64,000 nucleotides of DNA, from the NCBI GenBank assembly GCA_016708785.1, contig JADJFC010000001.1, positions 1 to 64,000 of the forward strand. The letters run 5' to 3'. Shown here piece after piece: positions 1-7,998 of this stretch (position 1 is its first letter; each line of letters starts with the position of its first letter). Both the position numbers and the translations under genes were made by a program. Source of the stretch: Bacteroidota bacterium. GTDB taxonomy: Bacteria; Bacteroidota; Bacteroidia; AKYH767-A; 2013-40CM-41-45. Under the pieces are notes generated by a model that did not search any database, was not told where the DNA came from, and worked only from the letters and a program-made list of their open reading frames with translations.

Positions 1-1852
1 TTTCACACCACCGTACATGTGATCTCGCATACTGCGGTTCATGGTGTAAAAGAGTAAAACGCCCATGAAAGTCTTGTTCCTAGACGGATTTTCTCTGTAG
101 TGGTCTAGTATGGATTCATAACCGCGCTGGGCTTAATCGTTTCAATGCGATCGTGGATCAGAATGGGACTTTGCGCAACCGCCCATCCACCTTTTCGCGT
201 GCGGCTCCAGCACATAGGCATGATAATCAACGCCGAGTCGCATCAGACCTCCTCTCTTGCGTTCGGGCTCTTCCAATCTTTCCAGATGCAGTAACGAAGT
301 CGGTTGCGTACCCAACCATATCTAACGTTCCCATTTGCCGATCAGACTTCCAAGCGGAAGTATTCTAACCAACCTCTCTGAACTGTTTTGAGTTGTTGAA
401 TGCGTTTGCCTATCGATAGCGGTGCCGTTTGGCGGGTGATGGTCAGGATCTTTCTTTCAACCCTTCCAACTTCCTTCGCTCGCTACTTCAATTGGTACTT
501 CTGCCCTTCTCTCCTTTCTTCTTGTACGTGGGTACAAAATTGTAACGCCAAGTAGGTTTGAAACTTGAAGGATTGCGGATGCCGCTTCTTCGCGGTTGAC
601 CGGAAGTTTTAGCCTGTTCTTAAGCAAAAGATAAACATCATTCCCGATCTTCTTTGCCTGCGAATGACCTCACAAAAAATACTAAAGTATCGTCATAGCG
701 GACATACTTACAGCGTTCCGCTTTTTCCAATTGCCCGTCCAATTCATGAGCATGATGTTAGACAACAGCGGACTCAGCGGACTTCCTGTGGCACTCCCTT
801 CTTCGCTTGACTAATTTTGCCTTCGATCAAGATCGGGGCGCGTGTAGCCATTGACGAATCAATGGAGAGCGGTCTTACACTTCAACTGCCGATACAGGAG
901 TCGAAGCAAAATACAATGATCCACTTCATCGAAGAAGTTTTTCAGATGGTTGTCCACAATGTGATTTAATCCCGTCATTGTTATATCGCTGTGATTGCAA
1001 ACGCATTGATGGCGTTCTTTCCCTAACGAAATCCGTAGCTGTATGGTTTGAAATCGAATTAAACTTGGGCGTGTGATCGCTTGTGCCACGCATTGCTGTA
1101 ACCATCGACCCACACCACTGTTGAATTCCCAGCAGTCGCATCTTCCCATTGCTCTTGGGATGGAAACCTCGAGAATCGGTTGAACTTATAATCGCCATAC
1201 TTAATGCCTGTGCTATTCTTTTGCCCACGAACAGTCTCGCCTTCAGCGCAGTTAGCGCGCATGCGCCGTCCACGCCTGCCGAACCCTTTGTTCCCATCAC
1301 ATGAATGCACGCTTCTTGCATATTCCGTACATTGACTGACTCGTTCAATCATCTTCTTCTTCTCACTACAATCCCTCTTCGGTTCCATCGATCGGCGGGC
1401 TTTCCCTTTCAGAAAACGATCCCTGCATCATTTGGAACCAGCAACACCATGTTCAGTCCTTCGTTAGACCGTGAGTCCTCCAACTTTTCATTGGCCCGTT
1501 GCCTCTTTTAACTACTATGACCTCTATTGACTTCTTCGTTTCCACTATTACGAAGAACTCCTCGGTAAGTCAAATACCCAAAGTTTAGCTCCGCTGAATC
1601 TACATCGCTGAACTTCTGTACACTTTGGACTATGGTATGCTGTGCTACCTTATCCGGTTCAACGATGCCTCCCTATTCAGTTTTCTGTTCGTCAGTGAAA
1701 ACACTCGCAGTCTCGCTTACTTCTGCATACCTCAGTCGATACACCACCTTGCGACTTACTAAACTTCGGGTCGTTACTCCCGCGTTACAGGACTTTCACC
1801 CGTTAGTCTTTTCTTTGTAAAGAACCAGATTTTGACATTCGAGAAGCACAGC
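1..1852 (-). mobile_element. Decayed group II intron (3' end off the left edge)
   Basis: Read on the minus strand, the block begins near 1846-1852 with a GTGC-type 5' end and domain-I-like sequence (a GGGTGAAAGTCC-type stretch near 1790-1802). It continues with a reverse-transcriptase/maturase reading frame at about 60-1388. It ends at 1-41 with a short hairpin (GAACCGCAGTATGCGAG... to ...TGTACGGTGG on the minus strand) that resembles catalytic domain V. Domain VI and the 3' junction would lie outside the window. The intron boundaries are inferred from sequence type, not from an exon comparison. The broken ORF means it is unlikely to be self-mobile. Confidence 0.75.
60..1388 (-). pseudogene. 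ltrA-like: Group II intron reverse transcriptase/maturase, degenerate
   Basis: Fragments in all three minus frames together spell a bacterial group II intron RT. They include an N-terminal NKGSAGVDG stretch, PKSNGKMRLLGI, LKNFFDEVDHCILL, a GVPQ motif at 786-797, and a maturase/HNH-side region with RLRYCIWKDWK and RLGVDYH near 220-300. The catalytic Y-A-D-D box reads Tyr-Asp-Asp at 689-697, so the alanine codon has been lost. There are at least six frame changes plus internal stops. Unlike the single-base breaks elsewhere in the window, this is dense, genuine decay. Short ORFs called inside it on either strand are not genes. Confidence 0.85.
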
Positions 1853-2016
1853 ACCTTCCCAAAAGTCGGGGTTTCGTGTTCCAAAGACAGTTTTATGTTT
1901 AATCAAACATTAGTTTTTCACTTCATGTTTTGTGGCAATAGTCCCGCCTTTCGGGTAGCTGCAAATCGTTATAGCCAATGCTAGGACAACCGTAGACGAA
2001 CCGAAAAAACAATTTT

Positions 2017-2713
2017 ATGAAAAATCTTTTGCTTATAATAATTTTCTGTTCGACAATTTGGTCTTGCTCTAATCAGACTCCCTGATAATTCAATTTCTAT
2101 AGACACTTTAGAAAAAAATGACATTTTAATCCTGCAGACGGACACAGCAAAAATTCAGATTAATGCAAATTTTCCATTTGGCTGTGCCGACCTGATAAAA
2201 TTTAAATATCCAAAGCGTTGGGAAGGAGACCTCGAAAATTATGGACATCTCAAAAAACCTAAAGGGCAAGAGTTTGAAGATATCGGTCAGTGTTTTAATA
2301 CGATCAATTCAGCTAAAACAATAAAATTACCAAGACTCCGAAAACTGGAGTTAATGGAAATTGGCGACATTTTTAAGAACACCAATAACTTGGATACAGT
2401 AATGCAAATATCAATTGACAATTGCAGGTATCGTTTGCCGAACATTGGCATCTACGAATGTTATTATTCATACCAACGCTATGGCAACTTAATCCTTCTT
2501 GACCCTAAAACGAATGAGGGTAAATTGTTGAACATATATGCTAACGACTTAGGGGGCGACTCTCATACCACACTGCGATATTTTTATATAGACAAAAATG
2601 AAATACATATTTTTGAAGGCATTTGCTATGATGACGGTTGTAGCCTAGACGAGAAAATTAAAATTATTATAAATCAAGACGGAGAAATAAACATAAACCA
2701 AATGCGGAAATAA
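2017..2713 (+). CDS. Orphan lipoprotein (frame break near codon 22)
   Basis: The start at 2017 gives an N-terminus MKNLLLIIIFCSTIWSC with a hydrophobic core and a lipobox ending in Cys17, so an envelope lipoprotein is likely. The frame ends at a TGA at 2083. Removing one C from the CCC run at 2080-2082 joins it seamlessly (NQTP to DNSISIDTL) to the downstream frame, which runs to 2713 and gives about 231 aa. I do not recognise the family; the mature part is hydrophilic with several Cys. The gene stands alone between the intron remnant and the next promoter, and GTTATA-type sequences lie on both sides. The break is more likely a sequencing indel than a real mutation. Confidence 0.6.
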
Positions 2714-2800
2714 CACGAACTGACAAAACCACTAGTTATAACATCACGTACAATCAAGACACAGTTCACGTATCGCTGGAAACTTTTTGGATAGGAATTC

Positions 2801-2830
2801 TTTGATTTTCCGTTCAGAATTTTATCTTTG
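2801..2830 (+). promoter_or_regulatory. Bacteroidota-type promoter (TTTG-N18-TATCTTTG)
   Basis: TTTG at 2801-2804 and TATCTTTG at 2823-2830 are separated by 18 bases. This matches the known Bacteroidota primary-sigma consensus (-33 TTTG / -7 TAnnTTTG). Transcription would start near 2837, about 46 bases before the gene at 2883. Confidence 0.6.
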
Positions 2831-2882
2831 AGAGTCGCCCTGCTTGTAGCTGTGAACGTTACATATATCTATTTCTCCACCC

Positions 2883-3344
2883 ATGAAAACTCTACTACTA
2901 TTTTTTCTCTGCCTCACCACCCTACAATCCCCAATCCAACCCCACATAACCATCGCCCAATCCCACCTTCTCCTAAATGGCAGTTGGAGTTGGTATCGAA
3001 CATACCAAGATTATGATGGAGATTTTTTAAACAGAAATGAAACTCCCGAATTATGCAATTGCACAAAGAAAATTGTTTTCAGAGACAATAGTATTTTGGA
3101 ATACTATTCCAATGATACATTGATCTCGTCGGAAATTTATACTATTGAAAATTCAAGTATGGATCCGAAAGACGTTTTAATTTTGAGGAGTAAAGAATTC
3201 AGCGGTTTTTTGAAATTCACCATTGGCGCAGGCACCATTGGCGCAGGCTCCATGGGAACCAATTCAGACAGTATTGGAATTGGATGGTTTGGGAGTTGTG
3301 CGACGTTGAGGTATTTTGTGAGGGAGAATGTGGGTGGGAAATAG
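2883..3344 (+). CDS. Small secreted hypothetical protein
   Basis: The 153-aa product starts with a hydrophobic signal-peptide-like segment (MKTLLLFFLCLTTLQ). The mature region has a Trp-rich beginning (NGSWSWYRTYQDYDG), a Cys-X-Cys pair (ELCNCTKK) and a glycine-rich direct repeat (TIGAGTIGAGSMG). The pattern recalls small lipocalin-like periplasmic proteins, but that is only an impression and I do not recognise the family. A good promoter lies upstream. The alternative + frame from 2828 is a shadow. Confidence 0.65.
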   Translation: MKTLLLFFLCLTTLQSPIQPHITIAQSHLLLNGSWSWYRTYQDYDGDFLNRNETPELCNCTKKIVFRDNSILEYYSNDTLISSEIYTIENSSMDPKDVLILRSKEFSGFLKFTIGAGTIGAGSMGTNSDSIGIGWFGSCATLRYFVRENVGGK

Positions 3345-3644
3345 GTCTGCTCTACTCTTTGCATTTCTGAACTGGCATTTTGTGTGGTATTGCGAATTCT
3401 TATGCGATCTCTTCGGAGACGTTTAGCGGGAACATTTTCTCTTAATATATTGCGAACTTTTCGATGGAATTCAATTTGTGGAGATTTGATATTTACATTT
3501 GCAAACAAAAAGCCGGTCTCAAGCTTTGAATAAATTTATTTACATTCGCTACTTATCCATTATAGAAATTGAAATCAATATTTGCTACCATATTATTGGG
3601 CAGATGGTAAAAATTTCTCATGGATACCTGCTTAAAAAAGCACT
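3345..3644. other. 300-base gap without a gene
   Basis: I see no convincing ORF, repeat or terminator here. The minus-strand frame crossing 3137-3508 is the shadow of the preceding gene. Confidence 0.5.
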
Positions 3645-4478
3645 ATGACAAAAGACAACGCAATTAAAATATTTGAAAGTAAGCAAGTGCGCACCCATTG
3701 GGATGCAAAAACTGAAAAATGGTATTTTTCGGTTATTGATGTTATTGAAATATTAACTGGAAGTTCTATTCCAAAAAGATATTGGACTGATTTAAAAAAG
3801 AAATTAACTAAGGAAGGAAATCAGTTGTACGATAAAATCGTACAACTGAAATTTGAAGCTACGGATGGTAAAAAATATGCTACTGATTGCCTAGATACCA
3901 CAAATTTATTCCGTCTTATACAATCCATTCCTTCGCCAAAAGCAGAACCTTTTAAGCTTTGGCTGGCAAAAGTGGCATCGGAAAGATTGGATGAAATGCA
4001 AGATCCTGAATTGAGCATTGATAGGGCTTTGGAAAACTATATGAATTTAGGTTATTCTGAAAATTGGATCAATCAACGACTTAAGAGTATTGAGATTAGA
4101 AAAGAACTTACCGATGAATGGAAAAAAAGAGGGTTGAAAGAAGGTCAACACTTTGCAACACTAACGGATATTATTACCAAAGCCTGGGCAGATAAAACCA
4201 CTAAAGAATACAAAATACTCAAAGGATTGAAAAAAGAAAACCTGAGAGACAACATGACCAACACCGAACTTATTTTAAATATGCTTGCAGAGGCATCTAC
4301 TAAAGATATTTCTGCTGCAACTAATCCGGAAACGTTTGAGGCTAGTAAAAAAGTAGCCAAACAAGGCGGTAATGTAGCCAAAGTAGCTATGAAAGAGTTG
4401 GAAGCTAAAACTGGAAAAAAGGTAGTGTCCGCTTTAAATGCAAAAAGTGCGTTGAAAGAAATTACAACCCTAAAGTAA
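3645..4478 (+). CDS. Bro-N domain protein (phage antirepressor-like)
   Basis: The product is 277 aa. Residues ~15-125 resemble the BRO N-terminal (Bro-N) domain, a DNA-binding module of phage antirepressors and related chromosomal proteins: THWDAKTEKWYFSVIDV, then an SIPKRYWTDLKKKL helix and an LFRLIQSIPSPKAEPFKLWL segment. The C-terminal half is helical and Lys-rich and ends with a KQGGNVAKVAMKELE segment also seen in DinD-like proteins. No other phage genes are nearby, so it is probably a chromosomal family member rather than part of a prophage. Its target is unknown. The gene starts just after a 300-base gap. Confidence 0.75.
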   Translation: MTKDNAIKIFESKQVRTHWDAKTEKWYFSVIDVIEILTGSSIPKRYWTDLKKKLTKEGNQLYDKIVQLKFEATDGKKYATDCLDTTNLFRLIQSIPSPKAEPFKLWLAKVASERLDEMQDPELSIDRALENYMNLGYSENWINQRLKSIEIRKELTDEWKKRGLKEGQHFATLTDIITKAWADKTTKEYKILKGLKKENLRDNMTNTELILNMLAEASTKDISAATNPETFEASKKVAKQGGNVAKVAMKELEAKTGKKVVSALNAKSALKEITTLK

Positions 4479-4515
4479 ATCCCGGCAAAAAAGCAAGAAA
4501 AAAAAGAAATGATGT

Positions 4516-5199
4516 ATGACAAAAAATATTGAACCATTTTGGGAAGACCTGAATAGGCAATCGGTTGAAGAACCTGATATTATTTCTCGTGACCTCGAAA
4601 TCATCTTCGGTACGATCCTGGTTCTTACTTTTACGACAACCGTTAGTATTACTCACGACGACAACTTAGAAATAAAGCATTTACTATGGGCAGCTATAGC
4701 TTGCAATTTTGCTTGGAGTACAATTGATGGTGCAACTTCAATTATCAGCGGAATCTTTGATCGCACAAAAAAATTGAAAGTGATTAAGTCTGTCCGCAAT
4801 GCTCAGAATAATGAAGAAGCTGTTTCAATTTTATTGGAAAATTTTCAAGTATTAGCTCTCGCTGATATCAGACATGACCAACTCGTCAACCTTTATGAGA
4901 AGTTAAAATCTTTGCCCCCACCACCCGACCGGGTTCCCAAATTATGGCGCGATTTTAAAGGCGGAATAATTATTTTTTGTATGGGGTTTAGTGCTACCTT
5001 TCCTATTACAATCCCTTTCCTATTGATGAAAGATCCCTTAACCGCGAAATATGTTTCCGATGGGATTGGAATATCTATTCTGTTTTTATGTGGATATTCT
5101 ATTGGCAAGAAAATAGGAATAGCACCTTTGAGAAGTGGATTCATTATGTTACTTGTCGGGATTACTTTTTTACTGCTCACATTAGGTATGGGCGGATAA
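4516..5199 (+). CDS. VIT1/CCC1-like multi-pass membrane protein
   Basis: The 227-aa protein has about five membrane segments: two near residues 30-85 (FGTILVLTFTTTVSI; LLWAAIACNFAWSTIDGATS), a charged cytosolic middle (95-145), and three near 153-227 ending in LLLTLGMGG. The conserved FAWSTIDG and TFPITIPFLLMKD segments match the bacterial group annotated as VIT1/CCC1 family, the relatives of vacuolar Fe/Mn transporters. Transport has not been shown for this subgroup, so substrate and activity are open. It ends 8 bases before the next gene and probably shares its transcript. Confidence 0.7.
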   Translation: MTKNIEPFWEDLNRQSVEEPDIISRDLEIIFGTILVLTFTTTVSITHDDNLEIKHLLWAAIACNFAWSTIDGATSIISGIFDRTKKLKVIKSVRNAQNNEEAVSILLENFQVLALADIRHDQLVNLYEKLKSLPPPPDRVPKLWRDFKGGIIIFCMGFSATFPITIPFLLMKDPLTAKYVSDGIGISILFLCGYSIGKKIGIAPLRSGFIMLLVGITFLLLTLGMGG

Positions 5200-5207
5200 A
5201 TCCGGGA

Positions 5208-6479
5208 ATGGTTGATAATATTATTCAGAAAACAAACTTTTATTTTATCTCTTTTTCCATACTTCTATTTTTATCTTCTTGCAATCAAGAAAGCGAAAAT
5301 GAATTTTATCTACCTGCAGAATGGGAGCCGCAAACAGGAGTAATTGTAGGCGGACTTGACGACTATGCTGCTTTTGAAATGATCGTTCAACTAAGTAAGG
5401 AAACTCAGGTATACTCTATATTTCTAGATTCGTTAGAAGAATTTTATCGCAATAAACTGGTTAATGCCGGAGCAAACCTCGACAGTATACATTTAATTCC
5501 TTCTTCTACAGAATACAATTATGCTGAAAGAGACGGTATTCTATTTATGAAAAACAAAAGCGGTCAAAAACAAATTGTAAATTTTGAGTGGAACTGCTAT
5601 GGATGGTACTTTGAACCTGATTACAAAAATTATCTTGATGGTGACAAGAAAAAACGAAAATCATATCTTGCCAATCACCTTAATACATTTAAATATCCGG
5701 TAATTTTTTCTTCAATGGTAAATGAAGGAGGCGCAATTGAAACAAATGGAAAAGGAACGATATTACAGGTGGAGTCTGTAAATATGCAACGAAATCCAAA
5801 AATGAACAAAGCTGCTCAAGAAGCAGAATTGAAAAGAATACTCAATGCAAAAAAAGTAATATGGTTAAAAGAAGGTGCAGCAGAAGATCCTTTCGGATGG
5901 GGAACATTGATCGCCGAAAACTATTTTGGGATTGGCGTAAAAGGACATTTGGATGAGTTTTGCCGGTTCGTAAATGAAAACACAATTCTTATATCATTTC
6001 CTGATTCATTAGAAGCAGCCCATGATCCTGTTAAACACATCACTCTTGAACGGATGAAGGTTAACTATGAAATATTAAAGAATGCAACTGATCAAGACGG
6101 TAAACCATTTACAATAATAAAAATGCCTGTACCGGATGTCAATTACATGACATTTGCACTGGACACCATAAATAAGAATGACGAAATAAAATTTCTCTCT
6201 CAACAGATCCTTTATGAACAAAAGAAGTTTTCAGTCGGCGATACAGTTCATTTTGTCCCTTCAAGCAGCTATCTGAATTTTTTAATTACGAACAAAACAG
6301 TTTTCGCTGCAAAATATTGGGAAGAAGGCAAATCAGAAAATGCAAAAGTAAAAGATGAAAAAGCCAGACAAATTTTGCAACACTATTTTCCGGATAAAAT
6401 TATCTACCCAATAAACACAGCTGAAACCAACCACCGTGGTGGTGGACTCCACTGCTGGAGCATGCAAGTGCCAAAATAA
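5208..6479 (+). CDS. Exported agmatine deiminase / peptidylarginine deiminase family lipoprotein
   Basis: Starting at the ATG at 5208 gives a lipoprotein signal (YFISFSILLFLSSC). The longer frame from 5088 would overlap the upstream membrane gene and bury the signal. The mature ~400 aa belong to the agmatine-deiminase/Porphyromonas-type PAD fold. It opens with PAEWEPQTGVIVG, has an FEWNCYGW segment and the HLDEFCRF His-Asp loop, and ends in the nucleophile motif GGGLHCWSMQ. All expected guanidino-group hydrolase residues appear present. The lipoprotein signal puts it outside the cytoplasm, unlike polyamine-pathway agmatine deiminases, so free arginine derivatives or peptidyl-arginine are possible substrates. 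Confidence 0.85.
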   Translation: MVDNIIQKTNFYFISFSILLFLSSCNQESENEFYLPAEWEPQTGVIVGGLDDYAAFEMIVQLSKETQVYSIFLDSLEEFYRNKLVNAGANLDSIHLIPSSTEYNYAERDGILFMKNKSGQKQIVNFEWNCYGWYFEPDYKNYLDGDKKKRKSYLANHLNTFKYPVIFSSMVNEGGAIETNGKGTILQVESVNMQRNPKMNKAAQEAELKRILNAKKVIWLKEGAAEDPFGWGTLIAENYFGIGVKGHLDEFCRFVNENTILISFPDSLEAAHDPVKHITLERMKVNYEILKNATDQDGKPFTIIKMPVPDVNYMTFALDTINKNDEIKFLSQQILYEQKKFSVGDTVHFVPSSSYLNFLITNKTVFAAKYWEEGKSENAKVKDEKARQILQHYFPDKIIYPINTAETNHRGGGLHCWSMQVPK

Positions 6480-6649
6480 TTTAATTCATCAATGTTCATA
6501 AGGAATTTTAACTTTTGACTTCTGATTTATAAAGCCATTTCAAATCTATGAATCTTGAAAATAATAAATATAATTATGTAAGACCGTCCTTTAAATAGTC
6601 CGCACCTTTGCATAGTAATACTTCCATTACAACTTAAACCAAAAAGATC

Positions 6650-7006
6650 ATGGCAGAAAATCAAAACGGTCGCGCTACGCAATCAGACAACAAGTCAACT
6701 CAGCAACAATCTCAGGACAACAAACCAAAAACTACTGACCCTAACAATCCTTCTGCAAACAAAGGAAATGATAAAGGTTCACAAGACGGTAGTCAGCAAC
6801 GTTCAAGTGGCACCGGTACTCCTTATGGTGGTAGTCAAGATCGTCAAGGTTCAAGTTCTACGCAAGGTAGATCTGACACAACAGTAGAAGATACTGAAGA
6901 ACGCGACGAAACTTCACAAGATGGAGATTCTATGGACGAAAAAAGTCAGAATGGTTCGGATACAAAACGTAAAGAAGGTCAATCCGGAAACCAAAATCCA
7001 AAGTAA
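6650..7006 (+). CDS. Small disordered hydrophilic protein
   Basis: The 118-aa product has no hydrophobic segment and is composed almost entirely of Gln, Asn, Ser, Asp, Gly, Lys and Thr, so it should be intrinsically disordered and soluble. The composition is reminiscent of hydrophilin/stress proteins, but no family is recognised. The gene has a partial -7 box (CACCTTTG, 6603-6610) upstream and a clear intrinsic terminator just downstream, which supports a real single-gene unit. Confidence 0.7.
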   Translation: MAENQNGRATQSDNKSTQQQSQDNKPKTTDPNNPSANKGNDKGSQDGSQQRSSGTGTPYGGSQDRQGSSSTQGRSDTTVEDTEERDETSQDGDSMDEKSQNGSDTKRKEGQSGNQNPK

Positions 7007-7026
7007 ATAATTATGTATTTTTTTCA

Positions 7027-7062
7027 GCAAGCCTCCTTGTGGTGGGGAGGTTTGCATTTTTT
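7027..7062 (+). terminator. Intrinsic terminator
   Basis: A GCAAGCCTCC / GGGAGGTTTGC stem is followed by a T-rich tail, 20 bases after the preceding stop codon. Confidence 0.85.
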
Positions 7063-7086
7063 AATTCCTATTCTATAAACATCAAA

Positions 7087-7252
7087 TGAAAAATATCAAA
7101 TTTTAATTGCATTAACATTGCTTCTAATCACTTTAAATTCCTGTACCGTTGTAACAGGTATTTTTAAAGCCGGCATGGGTTTCGGAATTTTCACGGTGGT
7201 TTTAGTGATAATAATTATTGCTGCTTTAATTATGCGAGCCAATAAAAAGTAA
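7087..7252 (+). CDS. Tiny membrane lipoprotein, two single-base breaks
   Basis: The raw frame stops after six codons. Adding one T to the TTTT run at 7102-7105 and one C at 7141 restores a coherent 55-aa protein: MKNIKFLIALTLLLITLNSC (lipoprotein signal, Cys20), then TVVTGIFKAGMGFGIF, a Val/Ile-rich membrane segment, and a basic MRANKK end. It resembles the small lipid-anchored, one-TM proteins common in Bacteroidota with unknown role. The reconstruction is inference. It sits between the disordered protein and the pentad-repeat protein. Confidence 0.5.
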
Positions 7253-7281
7253 TTAGTATATACAATTTTAAAGAAAATATC

Positions 7282-7638
7282 ATGAAAATAGTATTCGTGG
7301 CAATTGCTGCTTCATTACTAAGCTTCAACGCTTATTCACAAACTGATTCGACAAATAATCAGAGGAACTCGGATTTCCATCAGAACTCGGATAGAGATCA
7401 ATCTAAAATGAGAATTGATTCAGGTGCTCACATTCAAAATCAAGGCACGGATGAGGTTAAACCGAATAATTCCGGCACGAATGGTTCTAGAACGAATGAT
7501 CCCAGATCAAATGACTCCGGGACGAATGGTTCAGGTACGAATAATTCTCAAGGAGACGATATGCAAAGAAACAATTCACAAAAAAGTGATTCTATGAATT
7601 CGTCGAAAACAAAAATCAATGCAAAATTGAAAATATAA
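7282..7638 (+). CDS. Secreted Asn/Ser/Thr-rich pentad-repeat protein
   Basis: The 118-aa product has a signal peptide (MKIVFVAIAASLLSFNAYSQ, cleavage after the Ala-Tyr-Ser-Gln region). A polar low-complexity body follows. Residues ~60-90 are a five-residue tandem repeat of the type [G/R][T/S]N[G/D][S/P], encoded by 15-base DNA units, and looser copies continue to the end. It is probably a disordered periplasmic or surface protein, and no family is recognised. An intrinsic terminator follows at 7671. Confidence 0.7.
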   Translation: MKIVFVAIAASLLSFNAYSQTDSTNNQRNSDFHQNSDRDQSKMRIDSGAHIQNQGTDEVKPNNSGTNGSRTNDPRSNDSGTNGSGTNNSQGDDMQRNNSQKSDSMNSSKTKINAKLKI

Positions 7639-7670
7639 AAGTCTTTTTTAGTACAAGTTAATTGATTGAT

Positions 7671-7710
7671 AAAAAGCCTGCTCCATTAAACCGGACAGGC
7701 TTTTGTTTTT
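7671..7710 (+). terminator. Intrinsic terminator
   Basis: The stem AAAAGCCTG / CAGGCTTTT is followed by TGTTTTT, shortly after the pentad-repeat gene. Confidence 0.85.
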
Positions 7711-7998
7711 ATATAACAACTTCAGTTGTTGGTTTCACCATATAATTAATAGTGCAATCAATAGCATTCGCCATGCTTAAATCCTGAAGTACACTTAATA
7801 ATAGAGCCTTAGATCATAAACATTTCTATTATACAAATGAAATAAAATCAACCATATGTTTCAAAAAACAGCTTAAATCCAACTAATTAGTGTATCATTA
7901 CTAAAATACCAATAAACACCCGCCTCACTGAAAAGGTCAGGCGGGTTTTTTATTGCCTTTACCAAACATTAATATAATCCATACACTAAAAAACACTT
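7711..7998. other. Gap with a second, orphan terminator
   Basis: No ORF is visible. A small AACAAC-TTCA-GTTGTT hairpin lies near 7713-7728, and a full terminator sits at 7917-7951 with no gene in front of it. Confidence 0.5.
7917..7951 (+). terminator. Orphan intrinsic terminator upstream of T9SS cargo gene
   Basis: The stem ACCCGCCT / AGGCGGGT is followed by TTTTT. It lies 206 bases after the previous terminator and 47 bases before the next start codon. It could end a small RNA or act as a leader element. Confidence 0.8.

Noticed and set aside
153..1820. Short + strand ORFs in the intron region
   Set aside because: They lie opposite or across the decayed RT and domain I sequence, with no homology.
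5088..5207. Upstream extension of the deiminase gene
   Set aside because: It overlaps the VIT1-like gene by over 100 bases and hides the lipoprotein signal, which begins at 5208.
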